From NCBI RefSeq assembly GCF_000350225.1, contig NW_005179265.1, positions 369,917 to 433,916 on the forward strand: 64,000 nucleotides of DNA, in the 5' to 3' direction. Of this stretch, positions 53,040 through 64,000 are shown one piece after another. Below the pieces are notes generated by a model that saw nothing but the letters and a program-made list of their open reading frames with translations, did no database searches and was not told the origin of the DNA. Source of the stretch: Chondrus crispus (taxonomy: Eukaryota; Rhodophyta; Florideophyceae; Gigartinales; Gigartinaceae). The position numbers were made by a program, and so were the translations under genes. The first letter of the stretch is position 1, and each line of letters opens with the position of its first letter.

Positions 53040-55080
53040 CTCCGCCTACTGCGGCTCTGCGCCCGCAGGGTCAACGTCGACGGCCCCGTACGGTCTCTTG
53101 GAAGCGAATTGCTCCCTCAACACCGCGAGATAGTCCTGAGCAGCGCGGATGCGCGCCATCTTCTCACCACGCTGGAGGTCGGCGCCAGTGTCACGCTAGA
53201 GGATGGCGAACTGAAGCCCCGCCACCCGCGCCTTGAGGTGGGTCACCTCAGCCATCTAAGCGGGCGCAGATATCAAACCCGCCGCGAGGGTGGGCGCCAC
53301 GGGCACACCCGCATATCTGCAGTCCACCTGCAGAGCGCTCAGGGCAACCTGCGCGTCCGGAATCGTGGCGGGGGCTCCTTCATCTGACGCTTCTGTGGGG
53401 GCTACATCAGCCATTACCGAAGGGGCCTGTGTCCCCGTCCCGGTCATATCGCTGACGAGGAAGGCGGTAGAGTCCGGCACCAAACCCGGGGCCACCCCGG
53501 GCGGATTTGTTACTGCCGGCTCTACAGTAGGGGCAGTGCGACGGGATATTACCGGGGCGGGTGCCACAACCGGTTACCCCTCCCACAACCACCGGCACGT
53601 CCATCTCGGGCGGCGTCGATGGACCAACTGGAGGGCCCTCCGTGGTGCCGGTTATACCCGGCATTGATGAGAGCGGAGCCGCCGTAACCGGCAACGACTC
53701 GGTTGAGGGCTCAACGGGGGGCCTGGAAAAGGTGATCGCCACGCGCCACCCGTCCCCGGAGGCAATAACCGCGCCGTATGACGCTGTGTCCCCGTCCGCC
53801 AAGTCCTCGTACCAGTCGTCGGCCTCTGCGGAGATGACGTCCCAATGCGGCATTGGCAGGGAGCACCCGCGGGTCCAACTGTACCAGACGAAGTTGCCAC
53901 GCTCGGGGAGGGACCAGTCAAGTCGTTCGGAGAGATCGAGGATAGCCTCGGCGCCAGCCGGGTCGAAGGATGTGCCCTCGAGGATAGCTGCCACCCGACG
54001 GACCGCATGAGCTGCAAAAGCCCCGGAGACAACTAGAAAGCGAGCCCCGCTCCACGGGTTCATTCCCATTCCGGCTCGCCAAGCGAGGGTCCGGGCACCT
54101 TGTGAAGAACGGAAGGCCGTCCTGTGCGGCGTGGAGGAAACACAGCAACGCCCGGACGGCCCATTCTGACAGTAGGATTGCGTCGATCAGCCGGCGCGTC
54201 TCCAACGACGCTTCTCAGCCGAACGGACCGACCGGCATCCAGCCCGCGGCGGCACACGCCAGCGCGCGGGGAGTGCGGACGCAGAGGTACTTCGGAGCCT
54301 GGAGGTCGCTCCATCCGTCCGGGAGGGCGGGGTATAACGAACCCCGAGGCGACGGGGGTACCGCGAAGAATTCCGTCGTATGCTACATAGGGAAATAGGC
54401 ATCCGCGCGGCGCCACCGCAGTCAGCTCTCCTCGCCGGAACTATCTCCCCACTGGACGCGGTCGGCCACACTTTACTACCAGTCGAACGGTCGGGGGAAC
54501 GGTCGGGGGAAGGCCACCAGCTGCACGTGAGGCTCGGGGTCCACATCCCCGCCGAACCGCTCGAAGAGGCCGAACAACCGCGCGTGGTATTGATCCGCAC
54601 CCGCGTAGCGGATGTACAGGAGATCCGAGTGGGAGTCGGCAATCGCCCGATGCGGCGCGTGAAGGCAGCTAATCCTCCACGCAGCCGGGCGGTTTTCTTG
54701 ATGGACCCGACCGTGGGGGATGAGCGTACGGATACCCCTTCGCCTCGGGGTGCCCTCGAACCGAGCAGCATTGGGATAGGCTGTACCGACGTAAGCTTCG
54801 ATGGTCATCTGCGGTTGACCCCGTGAGGGGTTCCGACCACCCCGGGACGCCCGATGGTCCAAGTCATTTCCTGGGACCATGATCCCGACCGCTGGCATCC
54901 CGGTGCGCAACCAGCCGGTCGCCGGAGTCGCTGCCACCGGGGCGTATCCGCGTACGAATCAGGCCGCGCCAGTCGAATTTCTTCTCCGGGTGCCGGTTGT
55001 CTCGCAGCTACGATCCAGTCGGGCGGCTGTCTCAGTACGGTCGTCTATCCGACCTGGGAAGCCGGGGCTGATCTTAAAGG
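53040..55080 (-). pseudogene. Antisense-ORF homologue G (decayed)
   Basis: The minus strand, in several frames, retains: KFDWRGLIRTRIRP (as DWRARIAIPTSILR of B), DLLYIRYAGADQYHARL (as DTWAYRADGDRGYVANL), FLVVSGAFAAHAVRRVAAIL (as the FLSEW block), LDLSERLDWSLPERGNFVWY (as the GNWV block), a Pro/Thr-rich segment and a Glu/Ala/Arg helical tail (MAEVTHLKARVAGLQFAILE, RIRAAQDYLAVLREQFASKR). Block order is that of A and B, though similarity is low. At least three frame changes are needed. Confidence 0.5.
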
Positions 55081-55394
55081 GCGCAGTAACGGTCCGCGCT
55101 CGTCAGAAGAAGGGCCCCTGAAGGGAAGGCTAGCGGCACTCGAGGGCTGTACCGAACGGTCAGAGGGACCCGCAATGGGTTGGTTGCCGGCGTGCGAAGA
55201 CCGCGCCGGTGGAAATTAGGAGCTGGCGCGATTGTCGCCGGGGAAGGTCGCTCGCGCGCAGGATGTACCTGCTCCGTGCTGTGATTCTCCATCTGCTTGA
55301 TTGGGGGTAGAACGGGAGAAGAAGTGCGAGGGATAGTGTGGATAGCGGTGGTTGTGGAGCGAGTCGTAGAGTGCGTTGTAGAGTGGGTTGAGGG
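55081..55394. other. No gene recognised
   Basis: It could hold the N-terminal part of the G antisense ORF, but no block is clear. Confidence 0.3.
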
Positions 55395-56264
55395 ATGCGT
55401 TGTGGGAGAAAAGGAAGCATGAGGGGACCCGCCATGGTACCGGAGGAACCGCCACGGTTAAATACCAAAAGCTCCATAGGCTCCCCTAAGGAGTCATCCC
55501 CATCACGACTGCGCTCCCGCGGTCTGCGTGCGATTTATGAGCTATTTATCGTAGGAAATACTGTTTACAAGATCAAACTGGCCGTGGCCGGATACCAGTC
55601 CATTTCACCGGAGGATGCCAAGGCCTCGTTCATAAAATGTGGCTTGTGGCCTATGAACTATCGTTTTGTCCACTTTGCGACATTTTCAGAGTCAGAAAAT
55701 GGGTCCACAAGGGAGCATGAGGATGATCCTTGCAGTGACGGGCATTTGTTGATGGGACAGAAAAAATGTGGCTGCACGGGTCACCAACATGAGATTACAA
55801 TCTGCAATCATGAGTTACCAAACCATAGACTACCAGCGTCACAAGTATCTTGTATCCTTTGGTCAGATAATCGAGTCCAAAACATTCCGATGAGCGTGAT
55901 ACGAGGACCAAAAATGGCGGCTACCAATCGAGCAGCACGGAAGAAATGTAGCAAAATGCAAGGGGCGGCGGTGTTGACTTCGAAAGTCCCTCAAGCCAAC
56001 TCACACATTAAATGTGTCTCGAATGTGGAAGAAGTAAGCTCAAAGGCCTTCGAATGTCGCAGTCGTGCTTCGTCGAGCAGTTTGAATTGTGAAAAGGACA
56101 ACAGGGCGCCTGTCAAGGGCGATGAAATTGCACGCAGCTTCGAGAGTAGATTTTGGGCTTCTCTTGAAGATGTTCTCCTAAAACAGTGGCCTAGGCGATC
56201 GGCGGTTGGGATGCAGGGGAACGAATGGAGTTCTGGTGGAGATCTGCACCACTCTGCGGCGTGA
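55395..56264 (+). CDS. Possible DDE transposase C-terminal region
   Basis: 289 codons. Around residues 60-95 it reads VYKIKLAVAGYQSISPEDAK, then ASFIKCGLWPMNYRFVHFA. A segment ending in SF-x-x-x-GlxP is typical just after the DDE core of pogo/jerky-type transposases. The following part is Ser/Lys/Cys-rich with GQKKCGCTGHQHEITICNHE and a coiled end. The catalytic core is not upstream, so this is a fragment or chimera. Start uncertain. Confidence 0.3.
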   Translation: MRCGRKGSMRGPAMVPEEPPRLNTKSSIGSPKESSPSRLRSRGLRAIYELFIVGNTVYKIKLAVAGYQSISPEDAKASFIKCGLWPMNYRFVHFATFSESENGSTREHEDDPCSDGHLLMGQKKCGCTGHQHEITICNHELPNHRLPASQVSCILWSDNRVQNIPMSVIRGPKMAATNRAARKKCSKMQGAAVLTSKVPQANSHIKCVSNVEEVSSKAFECRSRASSSSLNCEKDNRAPVKGDEIARSFESRFWASLEDVLLKQWPRRSAVGMQGNEWSSGGDLHHSAA

Positions 56265-57002
56265 ACGTTGCTCGGCCTGTCGCAACTGCGGTGAAAGTGC
56301 CACGGGGAGGGTGCCCAATTTCAGCCGGATGGACTGGTGAGCCGCCAACCAAAGATTTTTAAGTAAAGGGAGGGTACTCCTGACGTCGGGCAAAGACCTC
56401 AATATTAAAAGAAAAAAGTACTTGTAATTGTCAAGCAATCACCATTTTTTGTTTTGCGACGCGGACACTCTCAGCGTGTCCGACTGGGGCTTGACGAAAA
56501 CAAGCACAGACACAGAAGAGGAGTGAGATTGAAGCGCGCGGACACTTTTGCGCCCCAACCGAGCACTACGATCGGAGATCCGAGCAAATTAAAAATAGAA
56601 AAGTCCGTCTGCTTTGTATGCTGGGCTTGTTACGCTCCTATACGTAGAAAGTTGTGAGCAATCGATTGAGATATTGTTTCTTTAATTTCAACCACGTCGT
56701 TCTGAGATACGGCGTACTGTGTGGCGCCGTTACGCGCGGCGGTGAACCTTGGCCCTTGTGGGAGATGTTTTTCAAAATATTTTGCATGTCCGATTTTTTT
56801 GTCACTGCCGGACAACAACAGCAACCCCCCTGGGCAATTGTCAGTACTTCAACAAGAGAGCTTTAACTACCTACTTGAAAGTCATATATAACATGTACTA
56901 TCGGTCAGCCCACTACTGCCATTATAAGAGAGCCAAAATCCCGCTTTCTGTGACACCAACGAATTGTGTAAAGTGTCTGCAGTGCGCAAGTGACATAGCG
57001 GG
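56265..57002. other. No clear gene
   Basis: Mixed sequence leading into the mariner scrap. Upstream parts of the mariner transposase may be decayed here. Confidence 0.3.
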
Positions 57003-57170
57003 ATGGACCACGCACTAATGGGTCAAGTAACGTTTTCGGACGAACAGAAGTTTAATGTTGATAACCATGACGAGCTGACGTACTATTGGCATAACCTCCG
57101 AAAGCAGTGAAAATCTCTTTCGCATTCGCACATCGGTGCAGCATTGTTGATGATTTGGGGGGTTTTAGAA
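57003..57170 (+). pseudogene. Tc1/mariner transposase scrap
   Basis: Reads HALMGQVTFSDEQKFNVDN, HDELTYYWHNLRKQ, stop, then HSHIGAALLMIWGVLEL. V-x-FSDE-x-KFN followed by YYWHNLRK and a MxWG block is the second-catalytic-aspartate neighbourhood of mariner-type transposases. The rest, including the third acidic residue, is not readable. Confidence 0.6.
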
Positions 57171-57409
57171 CTGTGAGACCTGGACCTTCCGAGTAATCTC
57201 TTAAAGGCAGAAAGTAGCGACGTTCGAGAATTATCCATTTGTGTTTGCACAGGAGATGCACCGACATAGTTGGCAGCTTTAGCAAGACAATGCATCTAGT
57301 CATACTTCTAAACCATCAGGGTCTTCGTTTAATGGTAACCATATCAGATTTGTGAGGTGGCCAGTTTGAGGCCCGAATCTCAACACGTAGGATGTAAAGC
57401 GAATGAAGG

Positions 57410-57700
57410 CGGGCTTGCCTCCTGTCGACGGGAGTGAGGCAGGTGAAAAGGTCTTAATCTATCAGAGGGGCGCCCGGACACCTGACCCACTTCAATAGCT
57501 GTCACCCACTGTAGAACACCGCTGTAGTATATTGGCCAAATCGGCCTTCGAATACTTATTATTTATATACTAAATATATAAGTACCAAATGTACTTAAAT
57601 TTATATATAAGTACCAACCGGTCCGATCCTACACGTGTGCCCGCGGGGATGGTACTGCAATACAAACCGGGTCCCAACCATCCACGCGGTCCCTTGCAGT
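57410..57700 (+). repeat. F-type repeat fragment (direct)
   Basis: Contains GGTCTTAATCTATCAGAGGG then GCCCGGACACCTGAC, a diverged copy of the F landmark, followed by an A/T-rich stretch and a CACGTGTG motif near 57632. Ends not defined. Confidence 0.45.
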
Positions 57701-57989
57701 TATTGTTTACATCTGCTCACTACAGTAAGTGTCACCTTCCTGTTCGGTCGTCACCCCTTCCTGTTCGGTCGTCACCCCTTCCTGGGGCGTTGGTATGTAG
57801 TTGTGCCACAGGAAATATACCAATTATTCGAAAGGGGCAGTATTGGCACCTATCATTACTTTATCAAGTCACTGTTTGTTTACAAAGAACTACAAAGGAA
57901 GAAAGCATGGCTTTGGTAAAAGGCTTTGCGACAAGGATTTCTTGCATTAAGAAATTTGGAGCTTTATTCATTAATTTTTTAGCTTAAGC
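57701..57989. other. Short tandem repeat, no gene
   Basis: CCTGTTCGGTCGTCACCCCTT is present twice in direct contact at about 57738-57780. The remaining frames are short. Confidence 0.4.
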
Positions 57990-58504
57990 ATGAGCTACAT
58001 GCAAAGTGAGTGGAGGTCCGTCTTGCTAACGGATAGGGATGATAAGCACGGAAAACTCTTTCTGGTGTTTTTGGGCCCGGGGTCTGAAGGAACTGAAAAC
58101 ACTGTCCTTGTTTTTCCTGCGAGGTTCAGAAATGATCGATCATTCGCAAGTATAATCCCAGGCCCTGTAATTCTGAAGGTCAGTCGTCATAAGGTTCCAA
58201 GGCAACGTTTCTCTCTTACAAACAAAAGCCTCGATCGTATTGGCCAGTGATACGTCCTGTGTCACGTGCGTATTTCGTAAATGTGGTCTTGTCTCCTGCC
58301 AGTTCAGCCTCTTCACGAATTCTGTTGAATCGTCGCTTTTGGAACGCTATTAATTCCCCCAAGTGGCGCAAAGCCGAAATTAGTTCGGAAACTTCATTGC
58401 TCGTCAAACGTGACAACATAGTTATATACTTTCGAATTTACAAATACAATGTTTCCTTGGGTCAAGGTACATTTATGACATATGATGTGGAACTGATGCC
58501 CTAG
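57990..58504 (+). pseudogene. Unidentified coding-like segment, frameshifted
   Basis: Frame one (57990-58250) reads SEWRSVLLTDRDDKHGKLFL, FLGPGSEGTENTVLVFPARF and PGPVILKVSRHKVPRQRF. Frame two (from about 58250 to 58504) continues in similar style: VVLSPASSASSRILLNRRFW, RKAEISSETSLLVKRDNIVI and YNVSLGQGTFMTYDVELMP. The continuity suggests one protein split by an indel near 58250. No family recognised. Confidence 0.3.
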
Positions 58505-59439
58505 CCATTTTCAATTCTTCAAAACGAAATAGGAACCGTTTTAAATAGGAAACGTGGTGCAAGGCAAATCATCTATGTCTTGGAAGGACTGTTGTTGATC
58601 GATGATTAGGTTTTGCATGCTCCCATTATCTTCAACAGCATCCACTACCTCAACTTCAATTTTGCGGTCCTACCATTCTCCAGTATCCTTCATGGAAAGG
58701 TCACATTTATGATAAAATCAAAATTTTAATCCAACCAATGATGCTGCTATTTGGGGCAAAAAAGTGCTGGGTTTTGTCAGCAATGAGCGCGAGTCCTTTT
58801 TCATTGGGTCACGGCCAGCCATTTTTGCCAAATGTTTAGCCATTCAAATGCAGCACGCGGATGAGGGGTGTGTCTAGTTCTGGGCTGTGATTCGACCAGA
58901 ATGATTGCTGGACTGCCACAGTTCTAGCGGAAATGTTTTCTTGAGAATTCAATGTCACAAAGTGGTGTGGTATTTGGCTGTCTACGAAACCAACGCTCCC
59001 CCGTGATATCTTTATCCATGTTGTGATCGTACCAGACTAAACCCAGGCTTACTCGCGCTTGTACCTGACGCATGCTTCGACCGTTTCTCATTTTCTCAGT
59101 CGCTTAAATCCTTTCTCCCTATCAGTTTCGCTTTGCTTTCCATTTTCCACATTAAGTGTTCTTACTAAGGCGCACTGACCTCTCGAAAGGGCTGAGAATA
59201 AAGCATGGCATGCTCATTGCCGTTCTGCAGCAATGAAACCTTGCTGCCTCAGGCAACCCCAGGACCAGCGAGGTCGCCTATGTCAGCAGAAGGGAACTCC
59301 GACGTCCTTAAAGTCTAATAGCGAAGCGCCTGTAGCCCAGATCCTCACATAAAGCCATACAACCCCTTTTGTTACGGCCAAAGCTATTTTCGCGGCGCCT
59401 GGGCCGAAATCTCGTGGGGTTTTGTAGTATTACGACCGA
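58505..59439. other. No gene recognised
   Basis: 935 bp without a long frame, hairpin or repeat that I could identify. Confidence 0.4.
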
Positions 59440-60028
59440 CACGCGCGAAGGTTATCATTCTGGCGGCCGTGCACGGTGTACACGTGGGCCAGACGCCCTC
59501 GTGTGGGGAGCGCGCGCCTGCCGAGCAGTCGTGACGTGCTGTACATGTGCAGGAGCACATGTGTGATCCGTGCAATAGTTGGTAGCCATAACACGTGTAC
59601 TGTAACGCACAAGTGTAATGTCTGGATCCGCGCGGTAGTTAGTAATTAAGGCGATAGTATTTCAATTGTGTCAAGTACTGGACACGAAGTAGGCTGCAGG
59701 TACTGTACTGGGGTAGGTGTCCGAGGCGTTCCTCTCAGGGGTTAAGACCTGACATCCGTCCCCAACAGAAAACTGGGGCAAGCTGGCCCTCGTCCCTTCC
59801 GCGCCAATCTACGACCGTTCGGTTAGTCAATTCGCGATGGCTTCTAACCCGTTACCGGCGCGTCCGTATAAGCACGTCGGAGCGACTGCGCGTAACTGGC
59901 CAAGTGTGCCACTCCCTTTTCGCGAGCTCAGGTGTTTCGGTTAATTCACCCGCCGCGCGTCCGCGTCCCGTGCTCCCTTGTCGACACCTCTGCCTCTCAC
60001 GAAATCCTAGGAGGAGAGGAGTTATCCC
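59440..60028 (-). repeat. F-type repeat, inverted copy
   Basis: The reverse complement of this stretch is collinear with 48000-48620: GGGATAACTCCTCTCC, GGGAGCACG, GACGCGGACGCGCGGCG, CTCGCGAAAAGGGAG, TAACCGAACGGTCGTAGATT and GGTCTTAACCCC in order, then CACGTG motifs. By eye roughly three quarters of bases agree. Confidence 0.7.
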
Positions 60029-60085
60029 AAAAATATAATCCGCAGAATGCAAGATACGAAAGAATGGCGAGAATGCAAACATAGA

Positions 60086-60436
60086 TTACGTTTGAATTTG
60101 CTTGTCAGATCTAGCGCGCTCCACTTCGGCAACCATCCATGTCGCAATGAGTGCTTTGTTATAGGAAGTTAGTAAAGTATGGGTACGTTGAGATGACGCA
60201 TTCTTTTTTGGGCTTGGGAGAGTGCTGCTCCCTGTTTCTGTTGCTGTACCCGAAGCCGATTTTGTGGGATCTGTAGCAGTTGACAGATTCGCTTGGGTAC
60301 CTGCAAGGGGCATGACTGTAAGTGGAGGCATGTTCAAGAGCAATTTGACAATATGGGATCCAGAAAGCGGCATATTGTACAATGTGCGGGTTAATGAATG
60401 ATCGGGCGAATGGTACAAGAGGCGTAGAACAGGCAA
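60086..60436 (-). CDS. Hypothetical Ser/Thr/Pro-rich ORF
   Basis: 116 codons: a neutral lead, then ANLSTATDPTKSASGTATET and KKNASSQRTHTLLTSYNKAL, ending IATWMVAEVERARSDKQIQT. It could be a terminal exon. No family recognised. Confidence 0.2.
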   Translation of the reverse strand: MPVLRLLYHSPDHSLTRTLYNMPLSGSHIVKLLLNMPPLTVMPLAGTQANLSTATDPTKSASGTATETGSSTLPSPKKNASSQRTHTLLTSYNKALIATWMVAEVERARSDKQIQT

Positions 60437-61636
60437 TCGGGCTTGAAAATTCCGGAACTTTATGCCTTCACTCGCGAGGGCATGGGAATATTTCTGTAAT
60501 TGGGGGCAAGTGGCGTAGTTTCAGGCTTGTATGCGGATCATGCACATCCAAATTTGGTCACATTTATTTGCAGTTGTACCCCATTGTATGCCAGGGACGC
60601 TATTTAATTTTGGACAGATAAGGCCAATATCAGAAGTAATATTACTATCATTGTTTGGGTGTAACATTATTTATTTGGTCACATTAATTACACATTACGG
60701 TGTAGAACCAGCTGGTCGTCCCGTTTCGTCCCCGCCTCCTGCGAATCAAACCTTTATAATTCCAAAAAGATATGCTAAATAAGGCACAAGTAGATTTAGG
60801 ACAAAGGAGATTTCACACCGCACCATAAATGCAGGCGACGGACGCATCTTGCGACTAAAAGGCAAGCCAGGGTTATCGCGAATATTGTGTGTTCCCTCTT
60901 CAGGTGGCCGGGTCTACAGTGACCCGGTCACCACACTTCATGTCAACCAGAACAATACTCTGGTGCGGGCCGTTACGCTGCGCCTTCGTCGGTAGAATAG
61001 TGATAAATCATTAATTCTGCAATGGTACGCACCCTAAGTTGTCATCAGACAACCATCAAGCGATGGTGGCGGTCATGGAGCCTTTTCATCGGACTGTTGG
61101 CTTTCGCCAAATTACAGGCAAGAGCCTGCTCTCAACACCGTCCCTCGGAAGACAACTCTTAAGTCCATTCCGGCACTCAATATCGGAAGACAACTCTATG
61201 TCCATTCCGGCACTCCACACACTCCGCTTCCATAACCCTTGCATCATCTTCCTGTGGCTTGGTCAATAATAGACCTAAGACTTCAGCACAACGACTAGAC
61301 CGCCAATAGCAACACCTCAAACAAATTCATCCGCAGTTTGAATAGAGTACCATAGCAGATATGCGAACTCCTCACTGGACACAGGGCATTCATAGTAAAA
61401 CACGAGGTGACTAAAGCTACACAAATCCATTCCATCTCTTAACTGGATCACCAGTAAACTCATCGTAAAACCTTTTTCAGAAAAAGTGAGAAGGTTGATC
61501 TAGCGCTATTTGTCCACACTCATCTGTATAGAATATCAACGAAAAACATAAATTATCATTAAGCATCGCGCACAGATATAGAAAAACATACCAAAGTTGA
61601 TCGAGCGTGAATAGTCGCAGAGAGTAGAGGCATAAA
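60437..61636. other. No gene; short tandem duplication
   Basis: Includes GGAAGACAACTCT then TGTCCATTCCGGCACTC duplicated at about 61147 and 61186. It lies downstream of the copia pol in the copia direction, so it may contain a decayed copia 3' LTR, which I could not delimit. Confidence 0.35.
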
Positions 61637-62223
61637 CACAACTAGAGTAAATGAAGATGAAGAAGCTCAACTATTTGCTTCAACTTTTGAGGTGACATGA
61701 ATTTTGTCAACAAGTCTGCAGGCTGATTGCACAATCGCACATGTTATATGTAGATAAGGCCAAGATCAGTTAGTTCTCGCACATGATGAACTTTCAAGTC
61801 AAGGTGCTTATTCTTTACACATATCTGTGGGTTGGATGCCAATGAATGCGCAGCTGTGCAATCCATTAAAACTCGTGTGTCCCGAATGTTATATCATCCT
61901 TCCACGGCTTCGCATGAGCGATTTCCCAGAAACGTTTTCTGATCCATGATAACTCTTTGGCACAAGACGACAAAGTAATGTACTCAGATTCAGCTGATGA
62001 CAGCCAGATGGCTGTCTGTTTTTTTGCTTCTAAAGTATGTTGGTGCTTCGTTGATAGCGATAACGAAACCAGTTGTGGACCGTCTGGTTTCTTTACATCG
62101 TCCCAAGTCGGCGTCAAAGCAAGCAACAAGAGACTCTGAAGTGCAGTTGCAGTGAAGAGGAAACGATAAACCGAAGTCCAAGGTCCCAGCAACATATCGG
62201 AGGACCCGCTTGAGTAAGGCCAT
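61637..62223 (-). pseudogene. pol: Ty1/copia RNase H and C-terminal tail
   Basis: LLKRVLRYVAGTLDFGLSF, CFDADLGRCKETRRSTTGFV and YFRSKKTDSHLAVIS, then after a frameshift near 62040 AIWLSSAESEYITLSSCAKE and SWIRKRFWEI. These are the copia RNase H blocks (DAD, RRST-x-G, SAESEY). Further down the frame ends with NQPADLLTKFMSPQKL, the usual copia pol tail. Confidence 0.85.
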
Positions 62224-62396
62224 ATGTCTCGGTGTGGGCGTATGTAGATGTCATACCGACGCAGATAGCGGAAATGGTATGTCCGGCCTTGTTCAAACAG
62301 AAAGATTGCTCAAACCTCCAATAGCTGAGCGATATGGAGAGTGCTGCGCGGGGGAGAAAAGAGCTTCGTTCTCATAAGCTGGCAGAACATCAGCGT

Positions 62397-63406
62397 TCAG
62401 TGGCAAAGGTGCCCTGACGGAGTTCGCATGTTCGAGGTTGTTAGTTTGTAGAAAGGACTTTGGTTAACGCTTCTGCGTTGCTCTGATATAATTAGGTTCC
62501 TTCCATACTTCCCATCTGAAAAAGAGGGAAGAGAGCCGAAAAGCTTACCATCAAACTTGGCGGAAAGTTTCTCCTTAAAACAAGGCATAAGAGAGTGGCT
62601 ACTTGATGCGAAAGAGATGTCATCGACAAAAATAGCCTCGACGATGAAAGCATCACCCTGTTGAAAGCAGTAGAGTCGAGCATCATAGCTGGATGTTTGA
62701 AACTGCAAAGAATGAAGCCATGTATCGAGAAGCGAACCCCAGATTCTCCCAGCTTGATTGGTTCCATGCCTCGAGTCATTAACTTCCGCAACGTATCCAG
62801 GCTTGATTTGCACTTGAATTGAGTCATTAGGCTGTTCCATGATTATAGGGATGTCTAGTTATCCATAAAAACCTTGGAGATGTCAGCTCCTTCGAGCTGC
62901 AAGTCTCGATTTGCGGCGAATGAAAGCGGTATGCGAAGGGTTTCGTGTGCAGAAACATGAGCGTATGTGTTGTCGGGGTCGTAGTCTGTGAATAGTCGCT
63001 TTTGATCACCTCGCACGGCGCATCGTGCTTTGCTCAAAAAGTTTCCAGAGCTGTCAAGTGGTTTGAATCTGAATACTCTAGTATCGGGCACGGGTTTCAT
63101 GTGTTCTGTGCGCCTTATCAACGTCCATGTCTGGCGTTTGGTGATAGCGATGAACTCTCTATCAATGCTGGATACACATTGCGCATCTTCAAATGCACGA
63201 GAGAATGATTGCGGTAGTGAACGGTCTTGAAATGTCTTCTTTGATATGAAGGAGACAGGGCTTTGCAAGAGAGCAGCAGTGAGAAATGAAATTAGTTGCT
63301 CTTCTAAGTCTGCTTCATGCTCTGGTTCTTGTCGCGGTGTGTTGTTTCCCTGCTCTAAAGAGCCGAGTTCTATTTCCCATGAGAGGCCGTCGAGAAGTGA
63401 AGACAT
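62397..63406 (-). pseudogene. pol: Ty1/copia reverse transcriptase
   Basis: First frame (63406-62855): FIAITKRQTWTLIRRTEHMK, RVFRFKPLDSSGNFLSKARC, DPDNTYAHVSAHETLRIPLS and LQLEGADISKVFM. After a frameshift near 62850: MEQPNDSIQVQIKPGYVAEV, TNQAGRIWGSLLDTWLHSL and AIFVDDISFASSS, the catalytic xVDD. Block order is copia RT. Dead through the frameshift and the loss of the link to RNase H. Confidence 0.85.
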
Positions 63407-64000
63407 GCTCGGAAGATTTTCCGAGTTACCTGACGGAAGTCTTGTGCCCTTGTAAGGATGATCTTCTTTGTAGAGGGCACAAAGACACGGAATAGGGTAC
63501 CGGAGCTACCTATGCCAACGAAGTGACCAAGGACAGTGTTGGAAAGAAGCTTCTTCTACATCATAGTCTTTGGAAGATAGATGAACGCATGTCCCATTTG
63601 TTCGAACTCAGGGGGCTGCTTTAGGTCGATGCGTGTGTCTGGGTTCCATTACAGAATGGGGATCCCACCATCATGTCGGTCTGAAGGCGCTCGATTGCAA
63701 AGCCAATTTCCGTGATTGATGGCTTCACCACGACGACCACTGTGCAAACTACTTACAAACAGGATAACTCTCGTTCGTGCCCAGTGTTCCTGAATGAGAC
63801 GTTCAGCCGGGCCGTTTCTCTCCAAGGCGTAAGCCGGTGAGTAGTCCAGATTTATGCCGTTTCGGTGGGCAAAGGCCATAACGTCTTCACTTTTTTTCTC
63901 CCCAGCTCAGGCCAATCTCATATTTTTCAGAAGTAGTTGGTTGTTAAACTCAGTCTGCGAGGGGTTGTGGTACCACTGAAGGTGTGGCAAGTTTCCTCTT
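63407..64000 (-). pseudogene. pol: Ty1/copia integrase fragment
   Basis: 63879-63649 reads HRNGINLDYSPAYALERNGP, AERLIQEHWARTRVILFVSS, GEAINHGNWLCNRAPS. The GI-x-x-x-YSP...NG-x-AER block holds the third catalytic glutamate of the copia integrase. The element continues beyond the window end. Integrase upstream of RT confirms the copia order. Confidence 0.75.

Overview
This is a eukaryotic, gene-poor, repeat-dominated window. It has no operons, no bacterial-style genes and no recognisable rRNA or intact tRNA. Almost everything that can be named is transposon-derived: several Ty3/gypsy LTR retrotransposons with C-terminal chromodomains, decayed Ty1/copia elements, a complete pogo/Tigger-type DNA transposon, a mariner remnant, and a gene with a DDE-like core that resembles DUF7869 proteins. 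The host lineage cannot be fixed from sequence alone. An alga or other protist with a transposon-rich nuclear genome (for example a red alga) is only a guess.

Layout. Positions 1-5355 hold two overlapping perfect palindromes, a GC-rich low-complexity tract, a broken gypsy gag-protease (element D, minus strand) and a 56-bp minisatellite. The minisatellite stops exactly where the 5' LTR of element B starts. Element B (5356-32755, plus strand) is split by element A (6758-18801, minus strand). A sits inside B's gag with 629-bp LTRs and a CGCGT target duplication. After B come a truncated unknown ORF (32756-33438), a 2.15-kb Tigger element with TIRs and TA duplication (33737-35890), and the DDE-like gene (36292-38522) bracketed by two long hairpins. 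A low-information stretch with further palindromes follows. Element C (41275-46823, minus strand) is a 3'-truncated relative of B. From 46.8 to 60 kb the window is a mosaic: a copia RT fragment, a probable LTR plus gag start (F) interrupted by element E, a 170-bp LTR-like unit, another decayed antisense ORF (G), a possible transposase tail, a mariner scrap, and inverted copies of the F-type repeat. The last 2.4 kb is a decayed Ty1/copia pol on the minus strand.

How the parts work together. A, B and C have the usual LTR - primer-binding site - gag - protease - RT - RNase H - integrase order. A and B, which retain their 3' parts, end in a chromodomain. A and C carry canonical -1 frameshift heptamers at the end of gag. 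A and B also carry a long spacer between pol and the 3' LTR, and in that spacer an extra ORF runs antisense to gag-pol. The same protein can be traced in four independent copies here (A, B, E, G) that differ greatly in sequence. I could not match it to any known family. It is the best candidate for an undescribed component of these elements. Most ORFs are broken by single-base indels or nonsense codons, so the copies seen here are probably inactive.
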